Shown: positions 34,623 through 46,191 of the stretch, one piece after another
How the letters are laid out: the number at the start of each line of letters is the position of its first letter
How positions within the stretch are numbered: position 1 is the stretch's first letter
Source: Naganishia liquefaciens
Lineage: Eukaryota > Basidiomycota > Tremellomycetes > Filobasidiales > Filobasidiaceae
NCBI GenBank assembly: GCA_013423385.1
Contig: BLZA01000021.1
Location: forward strand, 930,001 to 994,000
DNA length: 64,000 nucleotides
Reading direction: 5' to 3'
The notes under the pieces: generated by a model
Database searches by the model: none
What the model was told of the DNA's origin: nothing
What the model saw: the letters and a program-made list of their open reading frames with translations, nothing else
Translations under genes and position numbers: made by a program

Positions 34623-37400
34623 TCAGCTCAGTAGATCTTCATCGCCTGAGCGAGAGAATCCCCTCGGTCTAGGTTGATCGACCTGATAGTCAGCAAGGGC
34701 GCCAAGCTGAGCGTATGGATCAGCCGACGCGCCGACGGGAGAATCAAACCGATCAGCTTCCTGCTGAGCCTTGTAGCTGGATTCTGGACGGGCGCTCTCG
34801 GTGACCTGAGAGACCGGTCTTGTCGTCAAGGTGGGCTTTCGCTGTTGACGATGGGCCATGCCATTCGGCCCTATAAGATGCCTTCTCGATGACGCGTTCA
34901 AGGCAGGTGAATCTAGAATACGGTCGTCAGAATCCAGCAAATTGGGCGGCGACAGACATACCAGGCAAATACCGGGCCTTTGCTGTACGGATGAACGTCT
35001 GCGGAGATTTGTGGTATATGCTAGACAGGGTTCCTGTATGCAGCAGGAGCTTGCGGGAAATATTAGCCTTAGCTAAGCATCCGTCTGGGCAGACGTACTT
35101 GATCCAGCGTTCCTTTATCCATTCTGTCGGTTTCGGTGGAGATAGGAGGTTTCTCGGCCAACACGATGTCACGGGTAGCGGCCGGATCGCTTGACAGCAG
35201 ACGCCAATACATGAAACCCTGAGCCACGAATCAGTGCAGGTTCGGCTTCATGCCATCGTTCATACTGACTCGATCTCGCAGATCTGGGTTGTCCACTTCC
35301 TCGGTGGCCATTTTCAAGACTCTCGGTACAAGGTCCTGTCCTACGGTGGGTCGCCGTATGAAAAGTTTCACGATAGCCGTCAACAGGGCCAGTTGTACCT
35401 GTGCAAAGCTTCTTGATTAGCGCAAAACCCTAGAGGAACAAGGCAAAAATGCCTACTTCGGTCGATTCCTCATTGAAGGAAAACAAAAAGTCTTCTAGCA
35501 ATTCATCGCTGTTCTCGATTCTGTCGGCGTATTGACCAATAATCCAGATCATGGCAGCTTTTGCTTCTGGTTCATCCAGCGCATCCAGATTTTCACAAAG
35601 GGCGCCAATGATACTTTCGTATTCGTTGGGATATCTCCGGAAGATGTCCTTGATGACGACGATGGCCTCTTGCACGACATATGAAATCTTGGTCTCCAAG
35701 AGCTTGAGTAACACCGAGATGCACTGATCTGCTGCAGGTTGAATTTTGATGGCGAGCCGTCCTATTGAACGGACGGCTTTTCGAACAAAGTCAACATCCA
35801 CCTCCGACGCATATCTAGGGCACAGGCATATTAGCTCACGTATGCGGACTTAGGTAAAGGACTCGCTCTTTCAATTCGGGCAAGACTTCATGCACATTAT
35901 CTGAACGTGCCAGGCGATACATGATTTCCAACTTGGCAAGTTTGACGTAGATGGGATCATTGTACTTGCAAAAGAAGACCTTGACCTCGTATTGCAAGAT
36001 CGCAGGTCTTCGCTGAATAATTAAAAGAATGTTTCGTAGTGCTACGTATTGCACCTCTGGACCTAGCGATAGCATGGTGACTGACATGGTATTAGCCACT
36101 GGACCTAGGCCAGACTGAGCGCTGCCCTTGAGCTTACCCAAAGGTGGACCCATCTTCCGCTCAAGACTCGCGATAAAGCTCTCGTCCTCCATGTAATTCA
36201 TCAAATATAACAGAAGCTTGACGGTGGTGAGGACGACAGCACTGTTGGCATGTTGCAATCGAATCGACAGTCGCTCTCCAAGCTGTTCCGCTTCCGCGGA
36301 CGATTGAGGCGTGAAAGTCAACAGAGAGTCCAAAATGTACACCTGGCCCCATCTACAGAAGAGACACTCAGTCCTGGCCCATACGCATCTGCTGCGGACC
36401 TACTCTGAGCACTCTCCCAGAGCCGCAACCAGCTTTCCTGAGACGGAACTGTTGAGTCGCAGCGTGATGTCGTCGCTACGATCCGAGATTTCGATCAATG
36501 CTGCCACAGCATTAGCGACGACAGTGGGATTTGCGTCCGCCAGAAGATCTCTGTATGATACAATTGCTTGAGCAATGCACTTGCGACCATGGGTGCCTTT
36601 ACTTACCTCAACCATGTCACGAGTCCTTCGTTTTCCACAACTCTCCTTCCCATTTCACTCGCGTAGAGCTTAGCTACACTGTAGCATCGATTGATTCAGT
36701 GACGCGCACCGAAGCTTGGAATGGGCTTACGCGATAGCTGCGGTCTTCTTGACATATGGATCGTCATCTTCCAGAGCGTGGCCGAGAGGATCCACAAGGG
36801 CGGTTATGATGACAGGCGAAGTTATGGATGACATGGTTCGTATTGCCAGCGCCCTGATTAAGGGATTCCTGTCTTCGCAATCCTGTTGGGGACGGAAGCA
36901 AGGCAGGTCAAAGGGCATTCCTTATCGCTATTCCTCTACTAACAGAGAGAAAACCTGGTATCGCTTGAGCGATTTCGTCTGATTTGACACGCGCATAATT
37001 CATCAAGTACAGATACACCACTAAGCGAGACAGAATATCAGTCATCGTTCTCTTTCGACACCATAGGACATACTTTTCTTGATCTCGAGGACCTGAATCG
37101 TCATGCACTGTATCATATCGGGGAATAGAGGAGCCACTGCGGAAGAGGTTAATTACAGCGTTGGCATCAGATCTGGTCTAACACGCAAGGTGTTACGAAC
37201 TATCGTTGCCCATTGTCATATTGGCCACAATCTTCTTCAGCGCTATCTTCTTCTTTGCATATCCCTTGTCCTTCTTATCGGCTGCCTGGAGCTCGATCCT
37301 CAACTCTTGAGCCTTGGTGCGAGCTATAGGATGTCTGTTTAATCGCGACGCAGCCTCAAGTATCAGATCAGGGCTTACTGAATAGCTTCGCGTCCGCCAT
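34623..37400 (-). CDS. APL2: AP-1 complex beta subunit (beta-adaptin), earless
   Basis: Large subunit of a clathrin adaptor at the trans-Golgi/endosome. The start reads [20 protein letters not shown], joined over a 22-base first exon (37379-37400). The rest is a chain of adaptin helical repeats: [61 protein letters not shown], then [20 protein letters not shown] and [20 protein letters not shown]. It ends with a short disordered hinge at 34623-34940 ([17 protein letters not shown]). There is no appendage (ear) domain after the hinge, so the protein is about 700 residues, as in yeast Apl2. AP-1 is the better fit than AP-2, but the trunk alone does not separate them firmly. Several donors are weak (GTTCGT, GTATGT). 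Confidence 0.9.
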
Positions 37401-38029
37401 GATGTTCAAGTATCGCCAATGCGCGAGGGAATCTAGATACCTGCAAAACGACGGTACCCGCCAGCCACCTGAACGTCTGCTATTGCGTCAAACGATATCA
37501 CCAGTCGTAGTCGGCTCCATGGAACGCGGTATACTACACTGACGAGCGATGTCTTGTTCGATCGCTTGCATCCGCGGTATTGAATGGCTCTGACTAATAC
37601 GGGGTCTGTCCACGCAGCAACAGATGTTGTTCATGCATATTGGGCTTCGGTTGACCAATTGGTTGCCGGACGACTTCCCTCATGGCTTGCTTGAGCATTT
37701 GACCTTTTTTTGAGCTCGACTGCCCGCTGGAGTCCGCACGGTGCCTCATCTCGCATGCAAACCGTGGCGCCAAAGGAAAGGCTGCTCCGCCCCAGCAAAC
37801 CCACGTCCAACGTGTCATGCAAGGTCATATATCATCGTTGAAACGAATACAGCAGTGCATCTGACGACTAGAGGGATAGCTAGATTGGAGAAGGTTCGAT
37901 GCTAATATGCTGTGAGGCAATCGTTGTCCCTAACAAATGCGATTATATTCTACCGTTGTCTATTTCTATGGATACAGTTGTGAAAGAGTCTATGACACCT
38001 CGACACTAACACAATCCGAGCTAATTCTA
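37401..38029. other. Intergenic, transporter 3' side to AP-1 promoter
   Basis: Upstream region of the adaptin gene and 3' flank of the sugar transporter. No supported gene, RNA or repeat. Confidence 0.4.
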
Positions 38030-39979
38030 TTATGCTCGTGGAACCTTTTCGTTGATCGTGCCCTCCCTTGATGGCACACGAGTAGAGGTCTCCGAGTTAT
38101 CCTTGGCCTCCGCAGGAGGCAACGTGAGGTCAACATTTTCGGGAGTGACACCAGGCGCTTCAACGTCGTCATCCCCATGAATGTCGTATCGATCTTGCAG
38201 AACAGCGATCTGGTGACCAGTCAGAGGAGGCATCTCATCAGCGATCAACGTAGGTCTTCGTCGAGCCAGATGTGCGTGAGCGAAGATGACGTCGATCTCT
38301 GCCAGTTCTCGTCCAGCGGTCTCGGGATAGAAGACCCAGATGATGGGGAAGAAGATGCAGTTGGCGAGGGCGAAGAGCAAGAATGTGTACGCGCCGATCG
38401 AGGCGGTCATAGTGGGCAAGACTTGCACGACCAAGAAGTTGAAAAGCCAGTTACACATGGTGGAAACGGCATTGGCCTGGGTTCGGACGGCTTGAGAGTT
38501 CAATTCGGCCGGGTACAACCACGGGAGAGGAAGCCAGGTAGCACCGAAGAAGGCGATGAAGAGGTAGAGACCGAAAGCAGCTCCCTTTGACGGTCCCCTC
38601 CTGTCAGGCAAGAGACATCCGAAAGTGATGAACATGGAGACAGCTTGACCGACGGTTCCGACCAAGAACATGGGTCGTCGACCGAATCTCTCGACCAACT
38701 GGAATGACGAAACGGCGAAGAGGGCGTAGACGATGGCCAAAACACCACCGAGAATCAAAGACAACTGAGTCTCGAGGCCGATTTGGTTTTCGAACAAGAT
38801 GGTGGCGTAGTAAATGACGGCGTTGCATCCACCGAGTTGCTGGAAGACTTGAGAGGAAGCTCCCACAGCCATTCGTCGGAAGTTCTGTTTCTTGCCACCG
38901 CGCAACAGGTCCTTGGCGGAACCCTTCTTCTGCTGGGCAGCGATGATGGAATCCAGAATGAGGTCACGCTGCTGGATGGCCCGAGGGTCGCTCATGCTGG
39001 TTCCGTTGAGGGCGGCCACGACCTTGAGACCTTCGTCAAGGTGACCGTGCGAGAGAAGCCACCGAGGCGATTCGCAGAGCGCCCAAGCACCCCACATGAG
39101 GAAGAGGGCAAAGACAATCTGCAAAGCGACAGGCAAACGCCACGAGACACTCGAGTTGGTGAAGGAAAGTCCAAAGTCGACCCAGTATGCGATGACGGTA
39201 CCGACGGCAACAGTTGATGCTTCAATGCAAACCAAGAATCCTCGGTTGTGCGCTCGGGAGCACTCAGCTACCCACGAAGGGATGGTGGCAGTGTTCTGGC
39301 AATCTCTGGATAAGCAAGATATGTGGAATCCATCAAATGCAGACTCACCATTCCGTTTCCCACACCAGTCACCACTCGAGAGATGATGAACTGACCGAAA
39401 CCCCAATGCGGGCCGAAAGCCGCAACGCCGATGATCGTTCCGATGATCATGATGAAGCCTCCGACGAGCATCATCCATCGACGACCAAGACGTTCACCGA
39501 TGAAAAACGAGAGCATTGCACCGAAGAATGCGCCGCTGATTCAACTAGTCAATATGCGAGATGATTGTCGAACAACAAAATACTTACACTTCGTACACAG
39601 CGGTGACCGTGCCTTGAATAGTAGCATGGTGAACATCGTTCTTGTCTCGCATCCTTGTCATGGGAAATTCATCGTTGAAGTTTTCCGACGCGATGATACC
39701 AGACATCAGACCTTGGTCATAACCAAAGAGCGAGAAACCGATAGTGGCGAAAATGGTAACCATCCAGATCAGCTTGTTGCCGGTGGCGCCCATGTATTTG
39801 ACGACATCGCGGTCGTCAGCGACGGCACTCTCCTGGATGTTGGTGGCGTTCTTTTCGTTGGCGGAAACAGGATCCTGCTGGGTGCGCGGCTCGATAGCAT
39901 CGGTCCCAAGGTCGGCACCTGGGAAGTGGCTCGCCGTTGGCGGGACAATGTTGTTGTGCTTTTCTCCTTGAAACACCAT
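38030..39979 (-). CDS. Sugar transporter, major facilitator superfamily
   Basis: Plasma-membrane proton/sugar symporter or facilitator of the fungal hexose/polyol family. Three exons (39588-39979, 39349-39535, 38030-39295) encode 614 aa. A cytosolic N-terminus of about 60 residues precedes twelve expected helices. Diagnostic motifs are GYDQGLMSGII in helix 1, ERLGRRWMMLVGG after helix 2, RVVTGVGNGM, ESPRWLLSHGHLDEGL at the end of the first half, and QQLGGCNAVIYYATILFEN in helix 7. RFGRRPMFLVG follows helix 8, and PETAGRELAEID comes after helix 12. The C-terminal cytosolic tail of about 90 residues is acidic. The substrate cannot be told from sequence. It lies tail-to-head with AP-1 beta and is divergent from NatD across 3 kb. 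A TATA element is found 62 bases upstream. Confidence 0.94.
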
Positions 39980-40041
39980 CTTGACGGGGACTGATTGTGA
40001 ATCAAGCGGGATAGACTAGCAACGTCGGCGGCCAGTTCTGG

Positions 40042-40049
40042 TATATATA
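40042..40049 (-). promoter_or_regulatory. TATA element of the sugar transporter gene
   Basis: TATATATA (palindromic) lies 62-70 bases upstream of the transporter ATG at 39979, a position suiting a TATA box for a regulated gene. Confidence 0.5.
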
Positions 40050-40411
40050 CCTGCCTGAGCAGTCCTGACTCTGGGATGAAAACTTTGCAAAGCCTCTCTG
40101 TCTCTGGGGCAGAGTTCAGCCCCCTGGGCAAGAGTCGTCGTTTCGGCGAATATTGGTGACATCGTCCTTTCTTTCTCCACCGGCAAAAAGCAATTATACG
40201 GCAGAATGCACCGAGTCAAGGCACATGTGCAGCATCAGGAGAAGCGACGACCCCATGGAGGGCAATTATCGGTAGGGAAGACAACTAGAGCACGCACTAG
40301 CTCGTGTTCCGCATCAGAAAGAAGTCCCAAGCAAACATTTACGAAAACAGCAACTAGGGAAAATGTAGAAAGATAAGCGAGCTAGTCTCCACAAACATCG
40401 CTAGCTAATCG

Positions 40412-40438
40412 TTAGCTCCACTTACGCAGTGGAGCTAA
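40412..40438. repeat. Perfect inverted repeat (10-bp stem, 7-base loop)
   Basis: TTAGCTCCAC at 40412-40421 pairs exactly with GTGGAGCTAA at 40429-40438 across the loop TTACGCA. It lies about 430 bases upstream of the sugar transporter start. No T-run follows, so it does not look like a Pol III terminator or bacterial-type terminator. It could be a binding site for a dimeric regulator. Confidence 0.7.
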
Positions 40439-42995
40439 GATCGGCAAAACGGCAGAAATCGAGCACTGGGTGAGCTACGGGTGATATGCGTCTGGCCGCT
40501 TTTTGGAATTCATCGGGAATATACTGCTGCATGAGATCTGTCCGTTCACGAGCTTGTTGCCTTGGTCATGGATCGGACGTTTGACGAGCTGGTCGACGAA
40601 GGCGGCAGAGACGGAATCTCCTTGACAGATGCCGCCAAAGATGCCCGACCAGTTGTTTGGGCCATTTCCCTCGTCGAACAAGTCTGGTACCGCCTCCCTT
40701 TGCTGCAGGTGTTGCAACAGCGATGCGAGAGTCGCTGTGACGTCGTTGGCTGAATTTTCATCTGGTGATTGCCTCGGCTATTGCGACGGCGTTCGTCGTT
40801 TCTGTATCCGGCATACTTTCCGCTTCTGCTATCCCGATCCCGAGACTATTGACATCTGCCTTGCCCGAGCCGCCCTATCACCGAAGCGTCATTTCGAGGG
40901 CTTCAAAGGTGCTCTCACGACCACTCTCACATCATACATCTCAGGTTCCAGCTCTCGCTGAACTCGCCTCTCTCAGCGCCACAGCCCCGAGACGCCAGCT
41001 CGTGTGGTCATTTGAGCCACTCCTCTTGCCCATACGTCCATCTGTGGCCATGAATCAAGCGATGCACCCATAGCTCTTGCAAATCAGGATGCCTAGGATG
41101 ACGATTGGCTGACGACCTATGGTTGTCGCAAGAAGGCCCCACCCAATCTGCACCTGCACCAGACCTTGAAGCTATTTCCAGGCGAGTCTGCCAAGATCGT
41201 GCCTCTTCCAAGGTATTCCATTTGTAACATCCTGTGAAAACGGCATGCCAAGTGGCCAAGTGGCCAAGTAGGGTCCGTATAAAGAAGCATGTGCTTGTCA
41301 ATATCCATTGTCGCTACACCGTTAATTGTGTTGCATATCGAGACGGCTAAGATAGTTCCTCGCGTCGGCCGGTGCGAATGGACAGGCCCTTGCATCGGCC
41401 TTCTCTCCAGCACGGGCGATACCTGTCGTAGCGAGGCATACATTACCAAGACAAAGCCCACCCACCGCAATCTCACTGCCCACTCGACGATAATTTCTTT
41501 CAGCAGCGGCCGCAGCGGCGGAACCGACGAGAATGACGCAGGTGGCAGAATTTGGAAGATGCCGGGATGATCTCGGAACTCTCGGGATGATTTCGAACAT
41601 GTGATCAGCTCTGTGAATTTTTTTTTCTTATTTTTCAAATGGCCGCTTCTCGGAAGCTTTTGCGGATCTGAGCGATTTCTGCGCTTCTTCCGGGCCGAGA
41701 CCCGATGATTTCCATCATTAGAGAGAGAAAAATGCACCTGATTCTACAATTCTGAAACGCGGAAACTGTCCACCAGCTCCTCGGCCACGATTGTCAACTT
41801 TGCTTAACGCTGGACCACTGACCATTCACTTAGCCCTGAACCTTGCCTCTATTTGCCACCTTTTGAATGTCCGATGTCGCTGTCTCTGTAAGGTCCCCTA
41901 GGAGTAGGTACAGCGCCGTCAGAATCCCCTGCCATTACGCCCAGTTCAGCGATGTCTCTCCATTTGCCCTTGACCAAGCGCCTTCGGCAGTAGTATCACC
42001 TAGCGTTTGCACAGAGCTGGGGAGCTGTGAAAAATGCCAAGCCATCCATCCTCAATTCAAACTCCGACGAAACGTCCGACATCGTACACCGAAGCTCGGA
42101 CAACAGAATACACGTGAGTACTAGCGGCCCGGCGACAGGCCCAGCCAGTTGAAGTAGATTCTACAAAGCTTTCTTGCATCACCGATTGTTTACAAAACGC
42201 TTTACGCGGGCATGGTAGCTTCAAATATAGCGTCCAGAAGGCAGGGTATGCGACTTAGGCTAATTCGGTGCGCTATTCTCAAGCTAAGGTTACCCTACCG
42301 TTGTTTCGCGCCCGAATTATACAATCATCATCTGGGCCACCTGATATCCCACAACTGCCCCTCACACCCCTAGATACAACATAAACGATAATCTTACATA
42401 TGCTCTTATCATTTAGGCACGAGCTCCGGCAACAAACTTTACCTGACAAAGATCAGGTCTGGACAAAAAAATGTCTGGGCAGATCTTTCCCATACGAATG
42501 CTCCAGAATCTTCGTCAGCGCGGACAAGACCCTCGCTACGGCTGCGCTGAGGTCACCGGCAGACCCGGACCATAGCGGAAATCACGAATGGTGACTACGA
42601 CATGTCCGGCGAACTGCTCTACGCCGACAGCACCGGGCCTTTTGTAGGATTCCCGTATACCCTTCTTGCCGACACCTGGCGGAAGGCAGCTACCTAGCTG
42701 TTGTGGAAGAGACAACTGCCGGAGCAGGGGTACGACAAGCGATGAGCGGCGAGACCGCCGCCTTGAACCGATTCGTTCCAGTCTCCTACCAGCTCTCCTA
42801 CCGAACCTGGACACCCGTCCGTTGGTGCGTCCGTGCGATATGACGAATCCTCAGCGATCGAGACGAGTCGAGCGACCAAAGTTGAAGTAAACGCCGGTGA
42901 CGCCCCTGGATGATCCTACACGCCCGGTTCCTGCTTCTGGCAGAAGCCCGTGCGTGGTCTGGCCCCATCATCTACCTTGGCCAACTAATATCGGC

Positions 42996-44022
42996 ATGGG
43001 TCGAGGTTTAGAACATGCGGTGCGGAAGGCCAACGAGGTATGGATTTTGCAAGCCGCAGAGTTTTTGGCAGAGTGATCTTTACCTCTACTAGCTTCTCGC
43101 GCTGGCATTGAGTGAGATTTTGGATGCTACGGACAGTAACACCCCGCATTCAGAGAGTAGGTGAGCCTGTCGATCCAGATCTTGGCGGTATATGGCTTGA
43201 CTGTAAACTTTTAGGCTTCATGTCCAGCGGAAAGTATGGACGGCGGCGGACATTCCCGAAGCTATCAAGCAAGAGCTTTGGATGCTCTATGACAGGAATA
43301 TGACGACAATGTAGGTCGAGGGCGCGGTCGATGGCATCAATGCTTACTATAGATATTACAGATCCACAGGAACCTCTATGGCGACGCCGGCAGACGAAAA
43401 GAAGCGGGAGCTATTCGACCCGGCCACGCGATACGTCGTCTACCTTGCGGAAACCGGGCCTAGCCACGCACCGGCGCAGACAGTGCTCGGCTTTGCCTCG
43501 ATCCGATTCGATACGGAAGACACGCTGGATTCGCAGGAATACGAAAACGGCGAGCAGACGACGGTGGTCTACATGTGAGCGTGCCTATGCGTTATGAGGG
43601 GATCGAAAGCTCACAATGGGGAAAGCTATGAGATGCAGGTTGCCTCTGATGCGAGACGTCTGGGTCTCGGGCGTCGGCTGTTGCGTGACTGCGAGGCCCT
43701 GGCCAGGGCGACCGGAATGCACAAAACGATGCTCACATGTCTCAAGGATAACAAGCCAGGATTAGTGTTTTACCAACGGAACGGGTATGTTGTTTGCAAT
43801 CGCGGAAGGGGGGGGGGGGGGGGGAGAGGGCGTATCGCTGAGACGTCCTGCAGGTACGCTCCGGACGAAATTGACCCGACCAAGTGTATCAAGGAAGAAC
43901 AGCTGGCCAAAGTGCGGTCGCGCCGGAGAGCGGCGGGGGAAGAGTGGGCGGAAGGCAGGAGGGCGGACACCAAGGCGACGGAACATGTAGATTATAGGAT
44001 CTTGTCGAAGCTCATGACATAG
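42996..44022 (+). CDS. NAT4: N-alpha-acetyltransferase NatD (NAA40-like), histone H4/H2A specific
   Basis: GNAT enzyme that acetylates the N-terminal serine of histones H4 and H2A. Six exons fit: 42996-43037, 43093-43160, 43215-43310, 43362-43574, 43626-43784 and 43854-44022, totalling 248 aa, close to yeast Nat4. Visible family elements are ELWMLYDRNMTTM upstream of the fold, then VVYLAETGP, VLGFASIRFDTED and VVYIYEMQVASDARRLGLGR. The latter contains the acetyl-CoA pyrophosphate-binding pattern RRLGLG. LTCLKDNKPGLVFYQRNGYAPDEIDPTKC closes the domain and matches the NatD signature (YxxDExSPS/T). The tail is basic. The fifth intron contains a 17-guanine run. Confidence 0.88.
43808..43824 (+). 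repeat. G17 homopolymer in a NatD intron
   Basis: Seventeen consecutive guanines lie within the last NatD intron, 27 bases before the 3' splice site. It is a mutable tract and the base count may also be a sequencing artefact. Confidence 0.8.
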
Positions 44023-44140
44023 GCTCCGCGCTGATCCGCGGTGTCGCTCTGGACGGCGTTCACTTCCTCAACCGCGGTCTCTTTCCAGACAGCGGTCATT
44101 CTGATCCGCAGCAACTCGGATCCGCGTCCATTTTCCTCGC

Positions 44141-45598
44141 TCACGCGCTGTGTATTCTCACCGCAATTCCATGCGTCTCGGCACGCACGATCCATTCCCT
44201 GTCGGAGCTCGCGAGCGCCACATCCTGCACGACGCCACCGCCACGTCGGTTCCCAAGCCCCTCCATCACTGCGCGTGTGACCTCTGGAACCCTGCCAGCA
44301 GACTGCGACCCAAAACCAATCAGCCTACCAAAACGCCCACCGCCTAGAACCCCAAAACCCACCTCGTCCAACCGTTCCTCCCAATCCGGGACATCCGCGC
44401 GCTCCTCATCCTCCTCGAACGGCACCCCAAACTCACGATCCCACCCAGCCATCCCGCGTGCCATACGTGCAAGCCTGCGCAGCCTGCGCTTGCGTGTGCG
44501 TTCCCGCTTGGCATACGCGTCGGGGACTTCGTGGACGGCGATCTCGAGGATGCCCGGTTGGGAATGAGGATCCTTTGTGCGGCGGGACGACATGAGCGAG
44601 TAGCTGTCCCCGAACGCACGGTCATCTGGGGGTACGAGCCGGTCGAATATCCGGTTTCCCGATGGCGGACGCTGAAAGATGGTTGAGCCGGAGAACGTGA
44701 GCGGCGGGGCGGGAATGGCGCAGTGCGGGTCGAGCGGGTGCGTAGGCAGGGGATAGAAGAGGGCGTTGATTGTTGTGGCGGATGTGGCGGAGCGCGATGA
44801 GCCGGGGAGAGCGTCAAGTCCCACATGAGGAATAGCCTTTTCCGACGGCGGGGGATTCCTTGGCGTCGTCTCGTCCGCATCACCATGGTTTCCCCTCGTT
44901 CCGACCCTCCTCCGCTTCGGACTTGGCAATCCCGGCTGCCCCTCCTCTTCTGCCCCCACCTCCTCCTCCTCCCCGGCGAAAGCCCTCGCCGACCCGGCCG
45001 CCACACGGCCTTGACCTCGTCCAAGCCTGACCGCCGAAGCCCCCTCGAGACGATTCTTCATGAGCGCGTTGTGCATGGGCGAGCCGTGGCCTGTTGGGGT
45101 GCGTGCGGCGGTGCGGGGTGGTGCGGCCCGACGGGGCGTCGGGAGCGGGCGGTGGGGGGATTTGACGGCGGTGGCGGGAGAGTCGGGAGAGGCGGGAGAG
45201 GGGAGGGATTTGGTGGGAGTTGTGGGTGTTGCGCGGGGAGGGGTTTCGGGCGCGGTGAGCGTTTCCTCGGCAAGAGTTTGCACGACGGAAGGAGTTTCCT
45301 TGGCGGTCGAATCCTCGACGATCGACTTGTCAATGATCGAATCCCCGACATCCTTGCCCTTGTCCGGTGACGACCCTGTGCCCGTCTTGTTCTTGACGAG
45401 TCCCCGCAAATCCCTCACGCCCGACCGCCTCATGATCGGCGCGACGACTCTTTTCGCGCTCGATCCGGGCAAGTTTAACGGATCGAATGGTGTCGTCGCA
45501 GCGGCGGCGGCGGCAGCGGCAGCGGCCTGCGATGGAGATTTCCGAAGAGTACGAGACGAGGATGAAGCCGACATGCTTGCCCGTCCCGAAGGCGATTG

Positions 45599-45631
<33 letters not shown>

Positions 45632-45931
45632 GTTCGACGACGCCAAAACGACGCGCCGCGCCTTTCCCAGTGCTGCCATAAACACATTTCTCGCACACGC
45701 CGACGACTTTTGCGCCGCCTCACGGGAAACGATTCCCTCGGCTTCCTTGCCCGACCGCTCACACGCCAACAAGGCACTGATCGCCGGCAAGGCGGACCTG
45801 GCGTCTCCTATTTCGCGGGTGCGGGATGCGGCGGCGCGCAGGTGACGGAGGGTGTCGGCTGCGGAGCGGAGGAGGGTCGGATCGGCGTTGGCGGGGAAGA
45901 AGGGCGCGATCTCGCGGGCGGGGTCCATCAT
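44141..45931 (-). CDS. Unrecognised Ala/Pro-rich protein, intronless
   Basis: A single open frame of 596 codons from the paired ATGs at 45931/45928; the frame stays open upstream but that part is Arg/Pro-rich leader. I do not recognise the family. The N-terminal 90 residues look folded and helical (PFFPANADPTLLRSAADTLR, then a region rich in Ala, Arg and Ser). Residues about 110-340 are low-complexity, including two poly-Ala runs (ten GCA codons at 45601-45630) and Pro/Thr-rich stretches. The last 170 residues look ordered again: NALFYPLPTHPLDP, STIFQRPPSGNRIFDRLVPP, a basic helix KRERTRKRRLRRLARMARG, and SQSAGRVPEVTRAVMEGLGN. The basic helix and low-complexity core suggest a nuclear protein. 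GC-rich codon use agrees with the divergent ABD1 gene. Confidence 0.7.
45601..45630. repeat. (CTG)10 / poly-Ala codon repeat
   Basis: Ten perfect CTG units on the plus strand, read as ten GCA (Ala) codons in the minus-strand gene. Confidence 0.9.
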
Positions 45932-46191
45932 CGCTGGCGGGGCAAAGGAGGGGTAAAGGAGGGGCAAAGGAGGGACAAAGGAGGGGGTTGGGCTGTGTGA
46001 TCCCACGTGATATGGGCGATCCCCTATCCGCGCTCCTCTCCTGGCGCTCCCCCTCTCGGCGGCCGGACTGGTTGCGATCGGGGGACGCCTTCTAGCGCGA
46101 CCACGCGTACGGGGAGATTGAGAGCGAGCCTCGTTTGCTTTCCTTTCCTTTTCTCGTTTTTCTCGTTTTCTCGTTTCCTGACGCATCCACC
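45932..46191. promoter_or_regulatory. Shared divergent promoter, unknown gene / ABD1
   Basis: The start codons are 260 bases apart. Next to the unknown gene is an 11-12 base pyrimidine-rich repeat on the minus strand, about four copies of CCTCCTTT with a 3-4 base spacer (45939-45986). Next to ABD1 lies a TTTTCTCGTTTTCTCG-type pyrimidine tract (46140-46180). Both are typical of fungal core promoters near transcription starts. Confidence 0.55.

Larger units (their letters stand above)
39980..42995. other. Long intergenic region, sugar transporter to NatD
   Basis: Three kilobases without a gene I can support. Contents: the transporter promoter, a perfect hairpin at 40412-40438, and a frame with a hydrophobic start at 40765-41073 that lacks an ATG. 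There is a threefold AAGTGGCC repeat near 41249-41270, a T-rich stretch around 41616-41636, and protein-like but broken frames at 42536-42890 on the minus strand. It may contain one decayed gene or an unannotated secreted protein, but no reading frame can be assembled with confidence. Confidence 0.4.

Noticed and set aside
37860-37910. tRNA-like B box (GGTTCGATGC) near 37890
   Set aside because: No matching A box, acceptor stem or D arm could be folded around it.
31658-39979. Beta-glucosidase plus sugar transporter as a catabolic cluster
   Set aside because: A vesicle-coat gene lies between them, their orientations and promoters are independent, and no dedicated regulator is present.
40562-41073. 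Plus-strand frames MDRTFDELVDEGGRDGIS and a hydrophobic IASAIATAFVVSVSGILSAS segment, possibly a secreted protein
   Set aside because: The second frame has no ATG and I found no splice joining the two in frame with convincing sites, so it is not listed as a gene.
41117-41737. 206-codon minus-strand frame
   Set aside because: Basic and low in conserved-looking segments, passes through a T-rich tract, has no promoter context and no family resemblance; likely chance.
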